64,000 nt of DNA from Romanomermis culicivorax (lineage: Eukaryota; Nematoda; Enoplea; Mermithida; Mermithidae): assembly GCA_963922205.1 (NCBI GenBank), contig CAWUHX010000025.1, positions 310,001 to 374,000 on the forward strand, in the 5' to 3' direction. The translations under genes were made by a program, and so were the position numbers. The notes beneath the pieces were generated by a model. The model did no database searches, had not been told where the DNA came from, and was given only the letters and a program-made list of their open reading frames with translations. Of the stretch, positions 43,501 through 55,186 are shown one piece after another. How positions within the stretch are numbered: position 1 is the first letter of the stretch; each line of letters begins with the position of its first letter.

Positions 43501-43744
43501 CATCACTAATTGTAACAACTGAAGACTGGTAGGCCAAAATTGACTGACATTAAATCGCTGACCTAAGGCCTAGCCAGGGGATGATCCCCGGGCTCTCCCC
43601 ATATGCACATGTGGACCACTTCAGCCTGCTTCTCAGACCTGAATAACTCGTCAACTGCGACCCGGACGCGGGTAGCTGGGCACGCATTTTTTCAGAAATA
43701 CCGGCCTTCTATTCTTCCGCATGCATTGCCTACCCTGTATATAC

Positions 43745-43968
43745 CTCACAATGGGGTATTCGCAAGTGAGCGATTCTCAACTGAGCGATTCCTATGTGAG
43801 CGATTGCCACGTGAGCAAATTTCCAAGTGGGCAAATTCCCAATTGAGCGATTCCCATGTGAGCGATTTCCAAGTGAGCAAATTCCCAAGTAAGCGAATTC
43901 CCAATTGAGCGAATTCCCAAGTGAGCGATTCCCATGTGAGCGATTCCCAAGTGAGCAAAAAGATTGGG
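43745..43968. repeat. 15-bp minisatellite, unit GTGAGCGATTCCCAA
   Basis: About 15 head-to-tail units with variants GTGAGCAAATTCCCA, TTGAGCGATTCCCAT and so on. Two minus-strand frames are open through it as WESLTWE-type repeats because the unit is a multiple of three. Related arrays are at 50158-50272 and 7058-7172. Confidence 0.92.
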
Positions 43969-43969
43969 T

Positions 43970-44796
43970 GGCTATTTTGCTCTGCACTCTTGAATTTTTT
44001 ACTTTTTTACACCATTACCTGGAAATGCATGTTTCATGCATCTGAGAGCAAGAGGAACCTGGGGTGTTTCTGAGTACAGCTAAAAATAGACAACAATGAG
44101 CGTGGGAAATTTTTCTACAGAAATTAAAAAATGTAGAATTAACTGGGGCCAAAACAGTTAAGTCAATTTTTGCTTTGAACTTGTACGTGTTCGCTTTTAA
44201 TGGAAAATTTACGGACTCAGAGAAATGGGGACTGCTTGAGTCATGGGGGATTTTGTTACTGTATTGATATTAGAACTCCTGATCAGAAAATTTGACGATG
44301 TTCAAAGCATCGGTGAAGAGGCCCTTCATGGACTGGTCAGAATAATGATAATGCCATTTGTTGGTCGTCAGCATGATCATCCACCCGATCAGCCTGAATT
44401 GGTCATGAAAAAAAGCTGTATCAGACATGAAGGAGCAGGCTAGCCATCAATATGGACGTGTAACACGCATTTATACTGAAAAAAATAATTAAAAAATGCC
44501 ATTTTTCATAATAAATTTGTTTTTATGGGACTAGGTCGAGTGTCAAAAAGTCGACTATCCTAGTTTGTTGAATGTTTCAGAAGGTCGACTGCACTACAGT
44601 TCAGCATGTGTCTTTCACATTGGCCTACGCCTGAGCTTAATCCCTGAAAGCAATCTGATGTCGCTAATTTGAATCATTAAATAGTCGTGGAATTTGCTTA
44701 TTTTAATTTTAAATAATTTAATCTGATTTTAATCGATCTAATGAGTATAGTCGGCTTCGTGGAACAGTCCACTTACTTGGATCGTCGAATTACAGA
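43970..44796. other. intergenic, nothing recognised
   Basis: No supported gene or repeat before the AGAGA array. Confidence 0.45.
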
Positions 44797-46277
44797 CTAG
44801 AGTAGAGTAGAGTAGAGAAGAGAAGAGAAGAGAAGGAGAAGAGAAGAGAAGAGAAGAGAAGAGAAGAGAAGAGAAGAGAAGAGAAGAGAAGAGAAGAGAA
44901 GAGAAGAGAAGAGAAGAGAAGAGAAGAGAAGAGAAGAGAAGAGAAGAGAAGAGAAGAGAAGAGAAGAGAAGAGAAGAGAAGAGAAGAGAAGAGAAGAGAA
45001 GAGAAGAGAAGAGAAGAGAAGAGAAGAGAAGAGAAGAGAGAAGAGAAGAGAAGAGAAGAGAGAAGAGAAGAGAAGAGAGAAGAGGAAGAGAAGAGAAGAG
45101 AAAGAGAAGAGAAGAGAAGAGAAGAGAAGAGAAGAGAAGAGAAGAGAAGAGAAGAGAAGAGAAGAGAAGAGAAGAGAAGAGGAAGAGAAGAGAAGAGAAG
45201 AGAAGAGAAGAGAAGAGAAGAGAAGAGAAGAGAAGAGAAGAGAAGAGAAGAGAAGAGGAAGAGAAGAGAAGAAGAGAAGAGAAGAGAAGAGAAGAGAAGA
45301 GAAGAGAAGAGAAGAGAAGAGAAGAGAAGAGAAGAGAAGAGAAGAGAAGAGAAAGAGAAGAGAAGAGAAGAGAAGAGGAAGAGAAGAGAAGAGAAGAGAA
45401 GAGAAGAGAAGAGAAGAGAAGAGAAGAGAAGAGAAGAGAAGAGAAGAGAAGAGAAGAGAAGAGAAGAGGAAGAGAAGAGAAGGAGAAAGAGAAGAGAAGA
45501 GAAGAGAAGAGAAGAGAAGAGAAGAGAAGAGAAGAGGAAGAGAAGAGAAGAGAAGAGAAGAGAAGAGAAGAGAAGAGAAGAGAAGAGAAGAGAAGAGAAG
45601 AGAAGAGAAGGAGAAGAGAAAGAGAAGAGAAGAGAAGAGAAGAGAAGAGAGAGAAGAGAAGAGAAGAGAAGAGAAGAGAAGAGAAGAGAAGAGAAGAGAA
45701 GAGAAGAGAAGAGAAGAGAAGAGAAGAGAAGAGAAGAGAAGAGAAGAGAAGAGAAGAGAAGAGAAGAGAAGAGAAGAGAAGAGAAGAGAAGAGAAGAGAA
45801 GAGAAGAGAAGAGAAGAGTAAGAGAAGAGAAGAGAAGAGAAGAGAAGAGAAGAGAAGAGAAGAGAAGAGAAGAGAAGAGAAGAGAAGAGAAGAGAAGAGA
45901 AGAGAAGAGAAGAGAAGAGAAGAGAAGAGAAGAGAAGAGAAGAGAAGAGAAGAGAAGAGAAGAGAAGAGAAGAGAAGAGAAGAGAAGAGAAGAGAAGAGA
46001 AGAGAAGAGAAGAGAAGAGAAGAGAAGGAGAAGAGAAGAGAAGAGAAGAGAAGAGAAGAGAAGAGAAGAGAAGAGAAGAGAAGAGAAGAGAAGAGGAAGA
46101 GAAGAGAAGAGAAGAGAAGAGAGAGAAGAGAAGAGAAGAGAAGAGAAGAGAAGAGAAGAGAAGAGAAGAGAAGAGAAGAGAAGAGAAGAGAAGAGAAGAG
46201 AAGAGAAGAGAAGAGAAGAGAAGAGAAGAGAAGAGAAGAGAAGAGAAGAGAAGAGAAGAGAAGAGAAGAGAAGAGAA
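44797..46277. repeat. (AGAGA)n microsatellite, about 1.48 kb
   Basis: A GAGAA/AGAGA pentanucleotide array with about 20 single-base interruptions (GAGAGAGA, GGAAG, AAAG). It is homopurine on the plus strand over its full length. The 500-residue LLFSS frames on the minus strand are products of the array. Confidence 0.97.
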
Positions 46278-46737
46278 AATTGCACGATAAGTGCACGGGA
46301 TTAAATGTTGTCTTGAATCCTCATACTATCACTGTTGATTTTGAAGTTGGGCTGATAAATTCAATTTCAACCGAATTCTCAAATGCACATATCAGTGGCT
46401 GCTACTTTACAAAAAAATAGAGAAATATGGCTGTTACTAAAACAACCTATCAATGAAATATGTCGAAAGGGGAATGGGAGTACAATACCTCCTCGAGGTT
46501 TTGTAATTTTTGACAATTTTTTGGGGGTGGTGGTACCAAAAAATTCCATAAATAGGGGTTCGCCCATCCTCAAAACAATTTTGTAGCTGCACATGTATGC
46601 TGCCAATGTGATTTGTTTTGATAAGTCATCTGAATTTTTAGATTTTTGATGATCTATGATTAGCAGCTGCTCAAGAGTTGGTTAGTTTATTCGATTATGT
46701 TGAATGCCAGTGGATGCTAAATACAAATATTGAGTTA
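46278..46737. other. intergenic, possible MITE fragment
   Basis: CACATGTATGCTGCC at about 46590 resembles the end of the CATACATG-type MITEs, but I could not find its partner with confidence. Confidence 0.4.
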
Positions 46738-47286
46738 TAGAACATGTTCCAAGTTCGTCAGCGGACCAATAATGCTGTTGATCATTGAAGGTATCATAAA
46801 ATTCGTTTTCCTCTGTATCAGATCAGATATTAATTGAAGCCTTTGTATTAAAAATTTATGAAGTGAGGGCACTGTATATAACAGAATAGTAGTAATGACT
46901 TTGTATCCACCACTCAGATCACTGCATAGTACAACCTCTATGTAAGACAAGACCTTAGGATGGTCAGCACATCACTCTACATGTTTCTCTTTATTTTTAC
47001 ACTGTTCATTGATTTAGGATGGCATTTTCGATTCAACAAATTGATTGAAAAGAATCACCAGAACCTGTACAAATTAATACGTGGCTTCAAGACAGAGCGG
47101 CCCAGCATGGAAGCTATAATACAATATATTGATGCTGGGCAAGCAGTTTCAGTTAAAAACAAGTTGTACGTAATGATTAATCGGAGGCTGCAAAGACTAG
47201 AAAATCGATTTAATGATGGGGAAATAGATATTGATCAGTTTTTGTGTGGTGTAGCTGACAATTTGTCACAGCCAGTGGCTCTTTGA
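46738..47286 (+). pseudogene. MULE (Mutator-like) transposase C-terminal remnant with intron
   Basis: Before a candidate intron the frame reads NMFQVRQRTNNAV. After it comes GWHFRFNKLIEKNHQNLYKL and then a helical tail ending at TGA near 47284. The pattern W.v......RTNN.vEgWH..F is the conserved end of MULE transposases of the kind linked to FLYWCH domains. The intron is about 46788-47015 (AAG|GTATCA to TTTAG|G). A 7-nt duplication (TCATTGA) just before the donor breaks the frame, so this copy is dead. The rest of the transposase is absent. Confidence 0.6.
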
Positions 47287-47635
47287 TAAATATTTTTATG
47301 AATAAAAATTTATAATTCAATTTGACAGAACCAGCATAGAAAGTTACACCAGTAAAGATTCCATTCAGTAACAAGTGCATAGAGTAATATAATTTTAGTG
47401 GTACAATTGTACAAGCACCCTGTTTGCCCTACACAAAAATTTTGATGCTTTATTTCATTCCCCATTTATTATTCTTCTTTGTGATCTTTTCTCCATTATT
47501 AATTTTCAACTTAATTTTTCAATTTTTTTCTTTATTTTTTCTCTTTTAATTCTCCTGCTTCTTTTTATATTCGTTTTTTCCAGATTATTTTTCGTCTCTC
47601 TTTTCTTTCTGCTTTCTCTGTCTTGATTTTTGTTT
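47287..47635. other. intergenic, T-rich
   Basis: Low-complexity T/C-rich DNA from about 47440. No gene is supported. Confidence 0.5.
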
Positions 47636-47892
47636 TGTATTAGCTATAAGGAGTGCCTCAACAAATCTGGCCTTGATGACCTTGCATTTAGACGTACGTG
47701 TATCGACCTATCTTACATGTTCTTAATTTTGAAATTCAAAGTTATTCCACCCGACTTATTTTTCACTTTGATTCCACTCAATTATCGCGCGTCTAACTTA
47801 TTTAAATTGTATAAATCGAAATATAACTCTAACGCTTTAAAACATGATTTTTGCTCGCGAAATATTGATGTTTGGAATTCCCCACCAAATGA
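47636..47892 (+). pseudogene. LINE reverse-transcriptase C-terminal remnant
   Basis: An 86-codon stretch, from SYKECLNKSGLDDLAFRR to SRNIDVWNSPPND, matches the usual end of CR1/Jockey-like LINE ORF2: YEERL..L.L..L..RR..., then ..RN..WN.LP. It is open up to the TTTC array, so the element is 5'-truncated and ends next to a microsatellite, as many CR1/L2-type insertions do. No upstream polymerase motifs are present. Confidence 0.7.
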
Positions 47893-48235
<343 letters not shown>

Positions 48236-48397
48236 ATTTTTCTCTCTTTTTCTAATGCTTTTCTACCTATTTTCACTTATTCTTAATAGCTTCATTCTAG
48301 TTGACGTTTTCTTTCTCTTGATTTTTTGTTTCTTCCAGCATTCTTATATTTGTTTTATTCTATGAAGATTTCCACACTTACAATGGTCAAACACTCG

Positions 48398-49631
48398 AGG
48401 TAAGTTTGTTGACTGATTAAAATAATCCAGGATTACGTTTAATTGCCGATTAAGTAATTGTAGATTAAAATTTAATCGGCGATTAAAATAATCGATTAGT
48501 TCGTGAGCCGATTAAAGGACGATTACGTAATCGCCGATTAAAATCATATAATCCAGAGTTAGAAGTATAATTGCTGATTGAAAACAGTACAATGTATACT
48601 GTCTATAGTGTAGGTGTACAGCTTTTCCTTCAGTACATCGCCTTTCATCATGGACTTATCGTTATCAATTTTTCTCGTGACATCCACTTCAAAATCCACG
48701 TGTCAGTAGAAAATCACTAAGTTTGATTCTGAAGATATTGAAATATTTTGAAGAAAATTAAATAAAGTTATTTACTATAGGTTTCCAAATTTTTTTTATC
48801 AAACAATTTTTATAGAATTTTTATCCAAAAAATTTCGTTTTTGAATAAGTTTTTTTGTTTATTTTTTATTTTAAACTTTTTTATCCAATCAGCTTTCTTG
48901 CACTGTCTGCATAGTTCAAATCGCGACCAGAACTTCTTATTCGAATATGCTTCCATCGGATTCAATCTATCCAGGGAATGACGAAATTGTACTTGATTTT
49001 CTGCTTCATTCTCATTTAAACTTGATTTTCTGCTTCATCCTCGTTTAAATCGTCCAAAAAATCAACAACATTTATTTTTCAACTACTAAACTGACTATGC
49101 AATCGCAAAAACAGATATAATCGGCCTTTTAAACCTGGGGTGGGGCAGGATTGAAGACTCGGATTATTTTAATCAACAATTATGATAATCGAGCTTTAAT
49201 CGGCCGATGAACTTACAGATTGCTTTAATCTCGGATTAAATTAATCGACGTTTAATCGACCGACAAACTTACGAAAAAAATATAATCCTTGGGCCGGTTT
49301 TTATCAAAGCGACTTTAGCTGAACATTTTCTTCACACGAAAAGTTAAGGTGCAGCTCAGCTGCAGCTTGACTCCTACACAAAACATATCCTGAAAGCTAA
49401 GCTGCAGCTTAAGCTGTAGCTTAGCTCCATATGTTATAGCATTGCCGTTAAGGTGCAGCTCAGCTGTAGCTTAACTTCCTCGACATGCTTTGTGTACGAG
49501 TTAAGCAGCAGCTTAAGCTGCAGCTCAGCTGGAGCTTAAGTCACTTTGATGAAACCAGCCCCTGGATTATAAGCGACGTTTAATGCTCGATTACTATAAT
49601 CGACCTTTAATCGGCCAACAAACTTACCGCC
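48398..49631. mobile_element. CGATTAAA-rich MITE, interrupted by another MITE
   Basis: The left end GAGGTAAGTTTGTTGACTGA and the right inverse GGCGGTAAGTTTGTTGGCCG match. The interior near both ends is dense in CGATTAAA/TTTAATCG words. The AGCTTAAGCTG MITE copy 3 (49290-49564) sits inside its right half, between TATAATCC and GGATTATA. Confidence 0.75.
49290..49564. mobile_element. AGCTTAAGCTG palindromic MITE, copy 3
   Basis: Ends GGGCCGGTTTTTATCAAAG and CTTTGATGAAACCAGCCCC. Interior chain of GCTGCAGCTTAAGCTG palindromes with ACACAAAACATATCC spacers. It is nested in the 48398-49631 element. Confidence 0.85.
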
Positions 49632-49670
49632 CTTAAGCATTCTGAACTGTATAAGAATTATATGGGAGAC

Positions 49671-49918
49671 TATAGTCTGTTTTTTAAAAATGCTTCCAAA
49701 TGCAAAAGTGACACAAATCAGTACTGTCGTCGAAATTGTTTACATAAAGTTCTTACTGTAAAATTTTTCACTTGAAATATCGCTAAAGGTCAGGCCAGTA
49801 CGCTCAGAAATTTCCAGCCCTACATGATATTTTGTTCGTCAGAAAATCGCAAAAATCTGAAATACTACTTGCTTTCCACTTTCATTATTTGGAAGCATTT
49901 CAAGAAAAAGAGACTATA
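49671..49918. mobile_element. palindromic MITE (ATAGTCTGTTTTT), complete copy
   Basis: The ends TATAGTCTGTTTTTT and AAAAAGAGACTATA are inverted, followed by ATGCTTCCAAATG and CATTTGGAAGCAT. It is 248 bp long and largely self-complementary. Near-identical core with 41146-41394. Confidence 0.88.
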
Positions 49919-50157
49919 TATCGATTCCAAATGACAACTTTTAATGTATTGTTTCATGAGCAAAAAAGAGAAAGGTTGATGACGAGAGAAAAAAATGACA
50001 GAAAGTAGAGACAAAAGATGAAAACGTAGAAACATACATAAAAAATAATAAACGGACACAGAAACGAAAGAAAAAAGAAATACAACAGAGAAAAATATAA
50101 GGTGAAGAAGAAAAATATGAAGGAAGTTATATTACATTCTCAATCAATCGTTTTGAA

Positions 50158-50272
50158 TCGTCCAATTGGGAATTCGCTCACATGGGAAGCGCTCAATTGG
50201 GAATTTGCTCACTTGGGAATCGCTCACAATGGTAATCACTCAATTAGAAATTCGCTCACATGGGAATAGACC
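50158..50272. repeat. 15-bp minisatellite, inverse orientation of 43745-43968
   Basis: About seven units of TTGGGAATTCGCTCACA type, the reverse complement of the 43745-43968 unit. Confidence 0.88.
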
Positions 50273-50330
50273 CCTAATAATCAGGTCGCTAAAGTAAATA
50301 TACCGAAAGTTCAGCATTGAAATTTCATAC

Positions 50331-50446
50331 CTAGAGCAATATTTCATCCCGTGAGTTGTAGGTTTGTCCAAGGCATGCGAGCTGTCCGCCTGGTCAACAG
50401 TAGTGCTATTGTTCGAATGAAAAACCGTACTGACCACGTCGTCCAT
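50331..50446 (-). CDS. candidate first coding exon of a minus-strand gene
   Basis: It starts at ATG 50446 (MDDVVSTVFHSNN) and runs 38 codons plus 2 nt to a good donor (CTCTAG|GTATGA). The composition is mixed and soluble, unlike the repeats around it. No downstream exon is certain. Its exit phase fits a weak acceptor at 37518 but not the stronger acceptor of the coiled-coil exon at 37570, so a link to that gene is possible but unproved. Confidence 0.4.
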
Positions 50447-50493
50447 CTTAAAATCGAAATTTTAGCTTGAAAAGCACTCAACTGTTTGATCTG

Positions 50494-50638
50494 TATGGAC
50501 GAACGAACTGAATTTCAACGTTTTTATTGTAAAATATCAATTCCAGGTGTAAACTTGCATTGGTTGCCAAGCATTATGGATTTATACATGACTGATTCGG
50601 ATATATATTTCCCTATTTGTAGCGTCAGTAAAATGTCT
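50494..50638 (+). CDS. candidate exon running into the assembly gap
   Basis: It is open from ATG 50494 (MDERTEFQRFYCKISIPG) for 48 codons up to the run of N. It lies head to head with the minus-strand exon, with 47 bp between the start codons, as in a bidirectional promoter. I do not recognise the protein. A TTCCAG|GTGTAA at about 50545 could also be a splice acceptor. It is partial. Confidence 0.3.
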
Positions 50639-50738
50639 NNNNNNNNNNNNNNNNNNNNNNNNNNNNNNNNNNNNNNNNNNNNNNNNNNNNNNNNNNNNNN
50701 NNNNNNNNNNNNNNNNNNNNNNNNNNNNNNNNNNNNNN
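50639..50738. other. assembly gap, 100 N
   Basis: Exactly 100 undetermined bases, the usual placeholder for a gap of unknown size. Confidence 0.99.
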
Positions 50739-50866
50739 TACTTAAACTGAATTGTTTACACTTTACATGAAAAATGATAACTAAAACAGTATTGGTGCCT
50801 GAAGTTACAGAAAACTTTTAAAAACAAAGACTGTATCGGTCTCAGTTGCTGAAATGTGCTTGTGGC

Positions 50867-51309
50867 CATACATGTAATTGGAGGAGGGGAAGTGTTATGG
50901 AACCCCCCCCCAGAAATCGTCGACCATATGGCTAGCCATTGGGCGACCGCCCCCAGGATTTTCCAATCCTATGGCTAGCCATATGGTAGCCCTAGGGACC
51001 CCCATACTTTTGGTCGGAAAAATACTGAAAAATGTCAATTTTTTGATGGAAAATGTCAATTTTTGAACAAAAAATGGTCAAAAACGTCAATTTTTCCGGC
51101 GCTTCACGCCATGAATACATTTTTTAAAATCATTTTTTAGACAAAAATTACTATTTTTTGAACCGTTTTTGGAAATCTTTCCGAAAAAAATCGATTTTTT
51201 TCCTTCAGAGACCCCTCACCCCAAAATTTTGGGAATTACTGACCCCCGGCCCAAAAAAAGTGGCCCAACCCCCCCCCCCCCCAGACCTCGGGGCTCCGTT
51301 ACATGTATG
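50867..51309. mobile_element. hAT-like MITE, CATACATGTAA family
   Basis: The ends are CATACATGTAATTGG and TTACATGTATG. The interior has CCATATGGCTAGCCAT words and a GTCAATTTTT..CGGCGC block. It is the inverse of 54694-55178. No clear target duplication is seen here. Confidence 0.8.
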
Positions 51310-51911
51310 GCCCTGTGAATATAGGTAGGTACGTTTTTAAGAACGCTGTCAAACAATAAGTTTACAATGACACATTTCTCAATAATTCTTGATACAATCA
51401 CTAATAACTTGATCACTATTGTAAAAAGAAATAAACTACTGTGCGCTAATGAAATTTTTTGCGCTAATGGAGTCAAACTGCCATTAGCGGCATTGCTAAT
51501 GGGTGTACCGCTAAAAAACACTGGACTTTTCATACTCTAAAACGCTCGATTATAAATCTCTCCAACAGATATTCGTGAACAGAAGTTCTAAAATCACAGT
51601 CTAGAATGATGTCCTCAATTCCCATCTTCAATAAACACAACATACCATGTTGCAAACGTTTGAAAAATTCCAAGCATCGGGAGAAAAAATTGAGAGAATT
51701 GATGAAAAATCTCAACCCAAAATTTTTTCGCTCATTTTCCGAGAATTTTCCACATTGTTAAAAACGTTAACAATGTGGCCACGGATGCTTTTTTCTGCAT
51801 TTTAGGGGCATACCCAATCATTCTGATGTTTTTGGAGTCAGAAACATGCGAAAACGAGGAAAAAATTGGAAAAATTCTAGTTAGGTCAGTCAAACTGACC
51901 TAGGGTAAAAC
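51310..51911. other. intergenic, nothing recognised
   Basis: AT-rich with no supported feature. Confidence 0.45.
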
Positions 51912-54013
51912 CAGGGTTTTTTCGCACATGCCAGGTTGCAATGTGCAATTTGGGGAAAAATTTTTGTTGCACAGATAAATTTTTTGTTGCTCACTCTAAA
52001 ATCGATAAATTTGCTTGAATTTAGCGGAAAAACCATTGCAAATCACTTTTCTTGTATTTCGTTCGATGCGCGTCGGTTTTAGGCATTTAAAACGCAATTT
52101 TTTGAGTTTTGGAGAGAAAATGAAAAAATTAATACGACTAGACTAGAGTAATGTGTTCGGCGCGTAGTGCCGAAAATTTTTCCTGAATTGCATTATTGTA
52201 GAACGCTGGAAAATGAATCTTTCTACCTTTTATTTCCCAGACAGAAGGTTTGATTTCTCAGTGAATTTAATGCATTTTCAGTCGGACAGACTAAAATTAA
52301 AAAACTAGGCAAGCGATCAAGAATTTGGATCTTTCAACCGGGAAGAATTTCTAGCACTACGTTACACTCAAAATGTTTTAATAGCAGGAAAGTCCGAATT
52401 TTTATGAAGACCGAGGAAAATGTTAGTTTTCATCACATTCGTCAAAAAACAATAGAGGATCAAACATCTATCCATAATATGTTGATAATTAAAACCTATA
52501 AGCACTGACAAGAATGACATTTTCTGACCGCGCACTAGAATAATATAAAAAATTATAAATGAGTTGAAACCTGGCGCAAAGCGCCGGAAAATTTTCACTT
52601 TTTCCATTTTAGAACGCATAAAAATGCATCTCCGGACAGAAAACCCAATCTCCTAATCAAAAGAGCAGTCAGGCCTCAAGTTGCACTATGCAACTTGACA
52701 TTGGTTGCACAGCCCGAAATTTGGTTGCTGTGTGCAAAAAAAAGCCTGGGTAAAACACGTTACACGCTCTCTGACCTTCGATGGTCCAGCAATGTGAAAA
52801 ATAAAGAGAACTATATAATTTTTTCAAGACTATTAGACACACCATCCTCTTCAAAAAAGCAGAATTTTATACTTTAGCTACTGTTTCCCATAGAGATGTG
52901 GGCCATACCTGTAAGAGGTCCGACCAGTTGGGCAGTGGCTCTTACATAGGGGTGACATCGTGACATGTTGCCGAGCCAAAGAAGTGAAAAAAATATTTTT
53001 TTTTCAAATCAGGTTGCATTTTCAACAACAGCTTCAACTACTGTACTTTCAAACAGGTTTTTTCGGAACGCAGCAACCAAATTTCGAGCTGTGCTTTTTG
53101 CACAGTGCAACTTGAAGCCTGAACGCCGTTTTGAATAGGTTATAGGGTTTCCTATCCGGAGATGCATTTTTATGCGTTTATAGAATGGAAACTAGCGAGA
53201 ATTTACAGGCACTTCGCGCCGGATTTTAATTATTTGATAATTTTTCTATATTATTCCAGTCAGGGCCGTGCGCAGGATTTTTTCATGGGGGGGGGGGCGG
53301 ACTAGATTTTTTCACTGAATAGCTCCAGAAAATGTTGATCTTACGCGGATATACTGTGTGCATACTGCCTCAATGGGGGGGGGGGGCGGCCGCCCCCCCC
53401 TTGTGCACGGCCCTGATTCCAGTGCGCGGTTAGAAAATGCCATTCTAGCTAATGCTTATAACTTTTAATCATCAACAAATTATGGATAAATGTTTGATCC
53501 TGCCTTGTTTTTTGGTGAATTTAACAAAAAGCAAGATTTTTCTCGGTTATTTTCCTAAAATTTTTTTGCGATCTTCAAAAACATTTTGACATTTGTGTGA
53601 TTGGAACATTTTGAGTCCAAGTAGAAATTCTTGCTGGTTGAAGAATCGAAATTCTTGATTGCTTTCCCCTCGTTTTTGAATTGTAGTCTGCCCGACTGAA
53701 AATCCATTGAATTCACTGAAAAATCAAACTTTCTGTCTAGGGAATAAAAGTTGAAAAGATTCATTTTCCAGCGTTCTAGAATATCAAAATCCCAGAAAAA
53801 TTTCGCTTCAAAACTCAGAAAATTGGGTTTCAAAAGCCTAAAACCGATGCGATTCGAATGAAATTACAAGAAAACTAGCTTTTGGTGGTTTTTCCCATAA
53901 AATTAAGCTAAATTTTTGATTTTAGAGTGAGCAACCAAAAATTTATCTGCGCAACCATAACCGAAATTCCCCAAGTTGCACATTGCAACCTGGCCTTTGC
54001 AAAAAAAACCCTG
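51912..54013. mobile_element. 2.1 kb foldback with CAGGGTTTTTT ends
   Basis: The ends CAGGGTTTTTTCGCAC and, inverted, CAGGGTTTTTTTTGCA begin arms of about 750 bp. Shared blocks include GCCAGGTTGCAATGTGCAA, GTTGCTCACTCTAAAATC, GAACGCTGGAAAATGAATC and TTTCAGTCGG.CAGACTA. The centre (about 52670-53130) is a second, smaller inverted structure around CAAGTTGCACTATGCAACTTG. A 155-bp MITE sits in the right arm. Confidence 0.75.
53261..53415. mobile_element. hAT-like MITE, 155 bp, target duplication ATTCCAGT
   Basis: The inverted ends are CAGGGCCGTGCGCAGG and TGTGCACGGCCCTG. ATTCCAGT is exactly repeated at 53253-53260 and 53416-53423. A truncated copy starts at 54133 (CAGGGCCGTGCGCAGG again). Confidence 0.92.
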
Positions 54014-54132
54014 CTTTCAAATATGGACAATCCGTGTAGCCTAAGTATGTTTTTTCGCCATACCGACTTCGGGAAAGCTTTTCATTCATGGTGTGGTCAC
54101 TACTGGTTGTGGTTACTCATCAATTGGAATCA

Positions 54133-54250
54133 GGGCCGTGCGCAGGATTTTTTCAAGAGAGGGGGGCGGACTCAATTTTTTTACTGAATAGCCACCGAAA
54201 ATGTTAATTTTATGTGATACACTGTTTGCATCTCCCTCCTCTATGGGAGA
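54133..54250. mobile_element. truncated copy of the CAGGGCCGTGCGCAGG MITE
   Basis: It matches the left three-quarters of 53261-53415 (GATTTTTTCA, GGGGGGCGGACT, ACTGAATAGC, GAAAATGTT), then loses similarity before the right end. Confidence 0.75.
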
Positions 54251-54693
54251 ACGAATACTACTGGATTCTGCGTATTGAATTGTTTGTTCTCTAAATTGAC
54301 AATCTTCTGCGTCGATAATCCGGAAATTCAAGAAAGGCGTGATTAAAAACTAAATGTGGTAATCGTTATATTGAATACACAGTTATTTTTGCATAGTTTA
54401 GTAGTTTGGATTCCACTTAATGGTGTGGTGCAAGAGCAACTGAAAACTTTTTTTATAATGTCAACTAAAAAGCTTTAACGATGTTTCCAAATTTGGCGTA
54501 TAAGAAATAGGTGCATATTTTTTCCTTTTTTTACGATGTCTGCACACTGATTTCAGTCCTGTAAGAACCACTGCAGTTTGGGGCCAGGGTTTTTTTAGGC
54601 AAATTTGGAGCCATGAATTCTTAAAATTCTGATTGGCTCCTGAATATTTAGCTGCACAAGCCAAATTGGCTTGTAAAAATTAGAGCCTATCAA

Positions 54694-55178
54694 CATACAT
54701 GTAACAGAGCTCCGAGGTCTGGGGGGGGGGGGGGGGTTGGAACACTTTTTTCGGGCCGGGGGTCGGTAATTCCCAAAATTTTGGGGGGAGGGGTCGCTGA
54801 AGGAAAAAAAAATCGATTTTTTTATGAAAAATGTCCGAAAACCGGTTCAAAAAGTAGTAAGTTTTGTCTAAAAAATGATGAAATATGTACTTATGGCGCG
54901 AAGCGCCGAAAAAATTGACGTTTTTGACCATTTTTTTCAATTTGTTTCAATTTTGTTTTTTCAATTTGTTCAAAAATTGACATTTTTCATGAAAAAAATG
55001 GCATTTTTCAGTATTTTTTCCGACTAAAACTATGGGGTCCCTAGGGCTACCATATGGCTAGCGATAGGATTGGGAAATCCTGGGGGGGTCGCCCAATGGC
55101 TAGCCATATGGTCGACGATTTCTGGGGGGGGGGGTTCCCATAGCACTTCTCCCCCCCCCCCCCCCAATTACATGTATG
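54694..55178. mobile_element. hAT-like MITE, CATACATGTAA family, target duplication CCTATCAA
   Basis: It starts CATACATGTAACAGAGC and ends TTACATGTATG. CCTATCAA is present at 54686-54693 and 55179-55186. The interior is the inverse of 50867-51309. Confidence 0.92.
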
Positions 55179-55186
55179 CCTATCAA

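Noticed and set aside
43730..43987. Minus-strand WESLTWE-type frames, or a CRISPR-like array
   Set aside because: Head-to-tail 15-bp units without spacers, in a eukaryotic genome. It is a minisatellite.
44738..46296. About 500-residue LLFSS frames on the minus strand
   Set aside because: Products of the AGAGA array, present in two frames at once.
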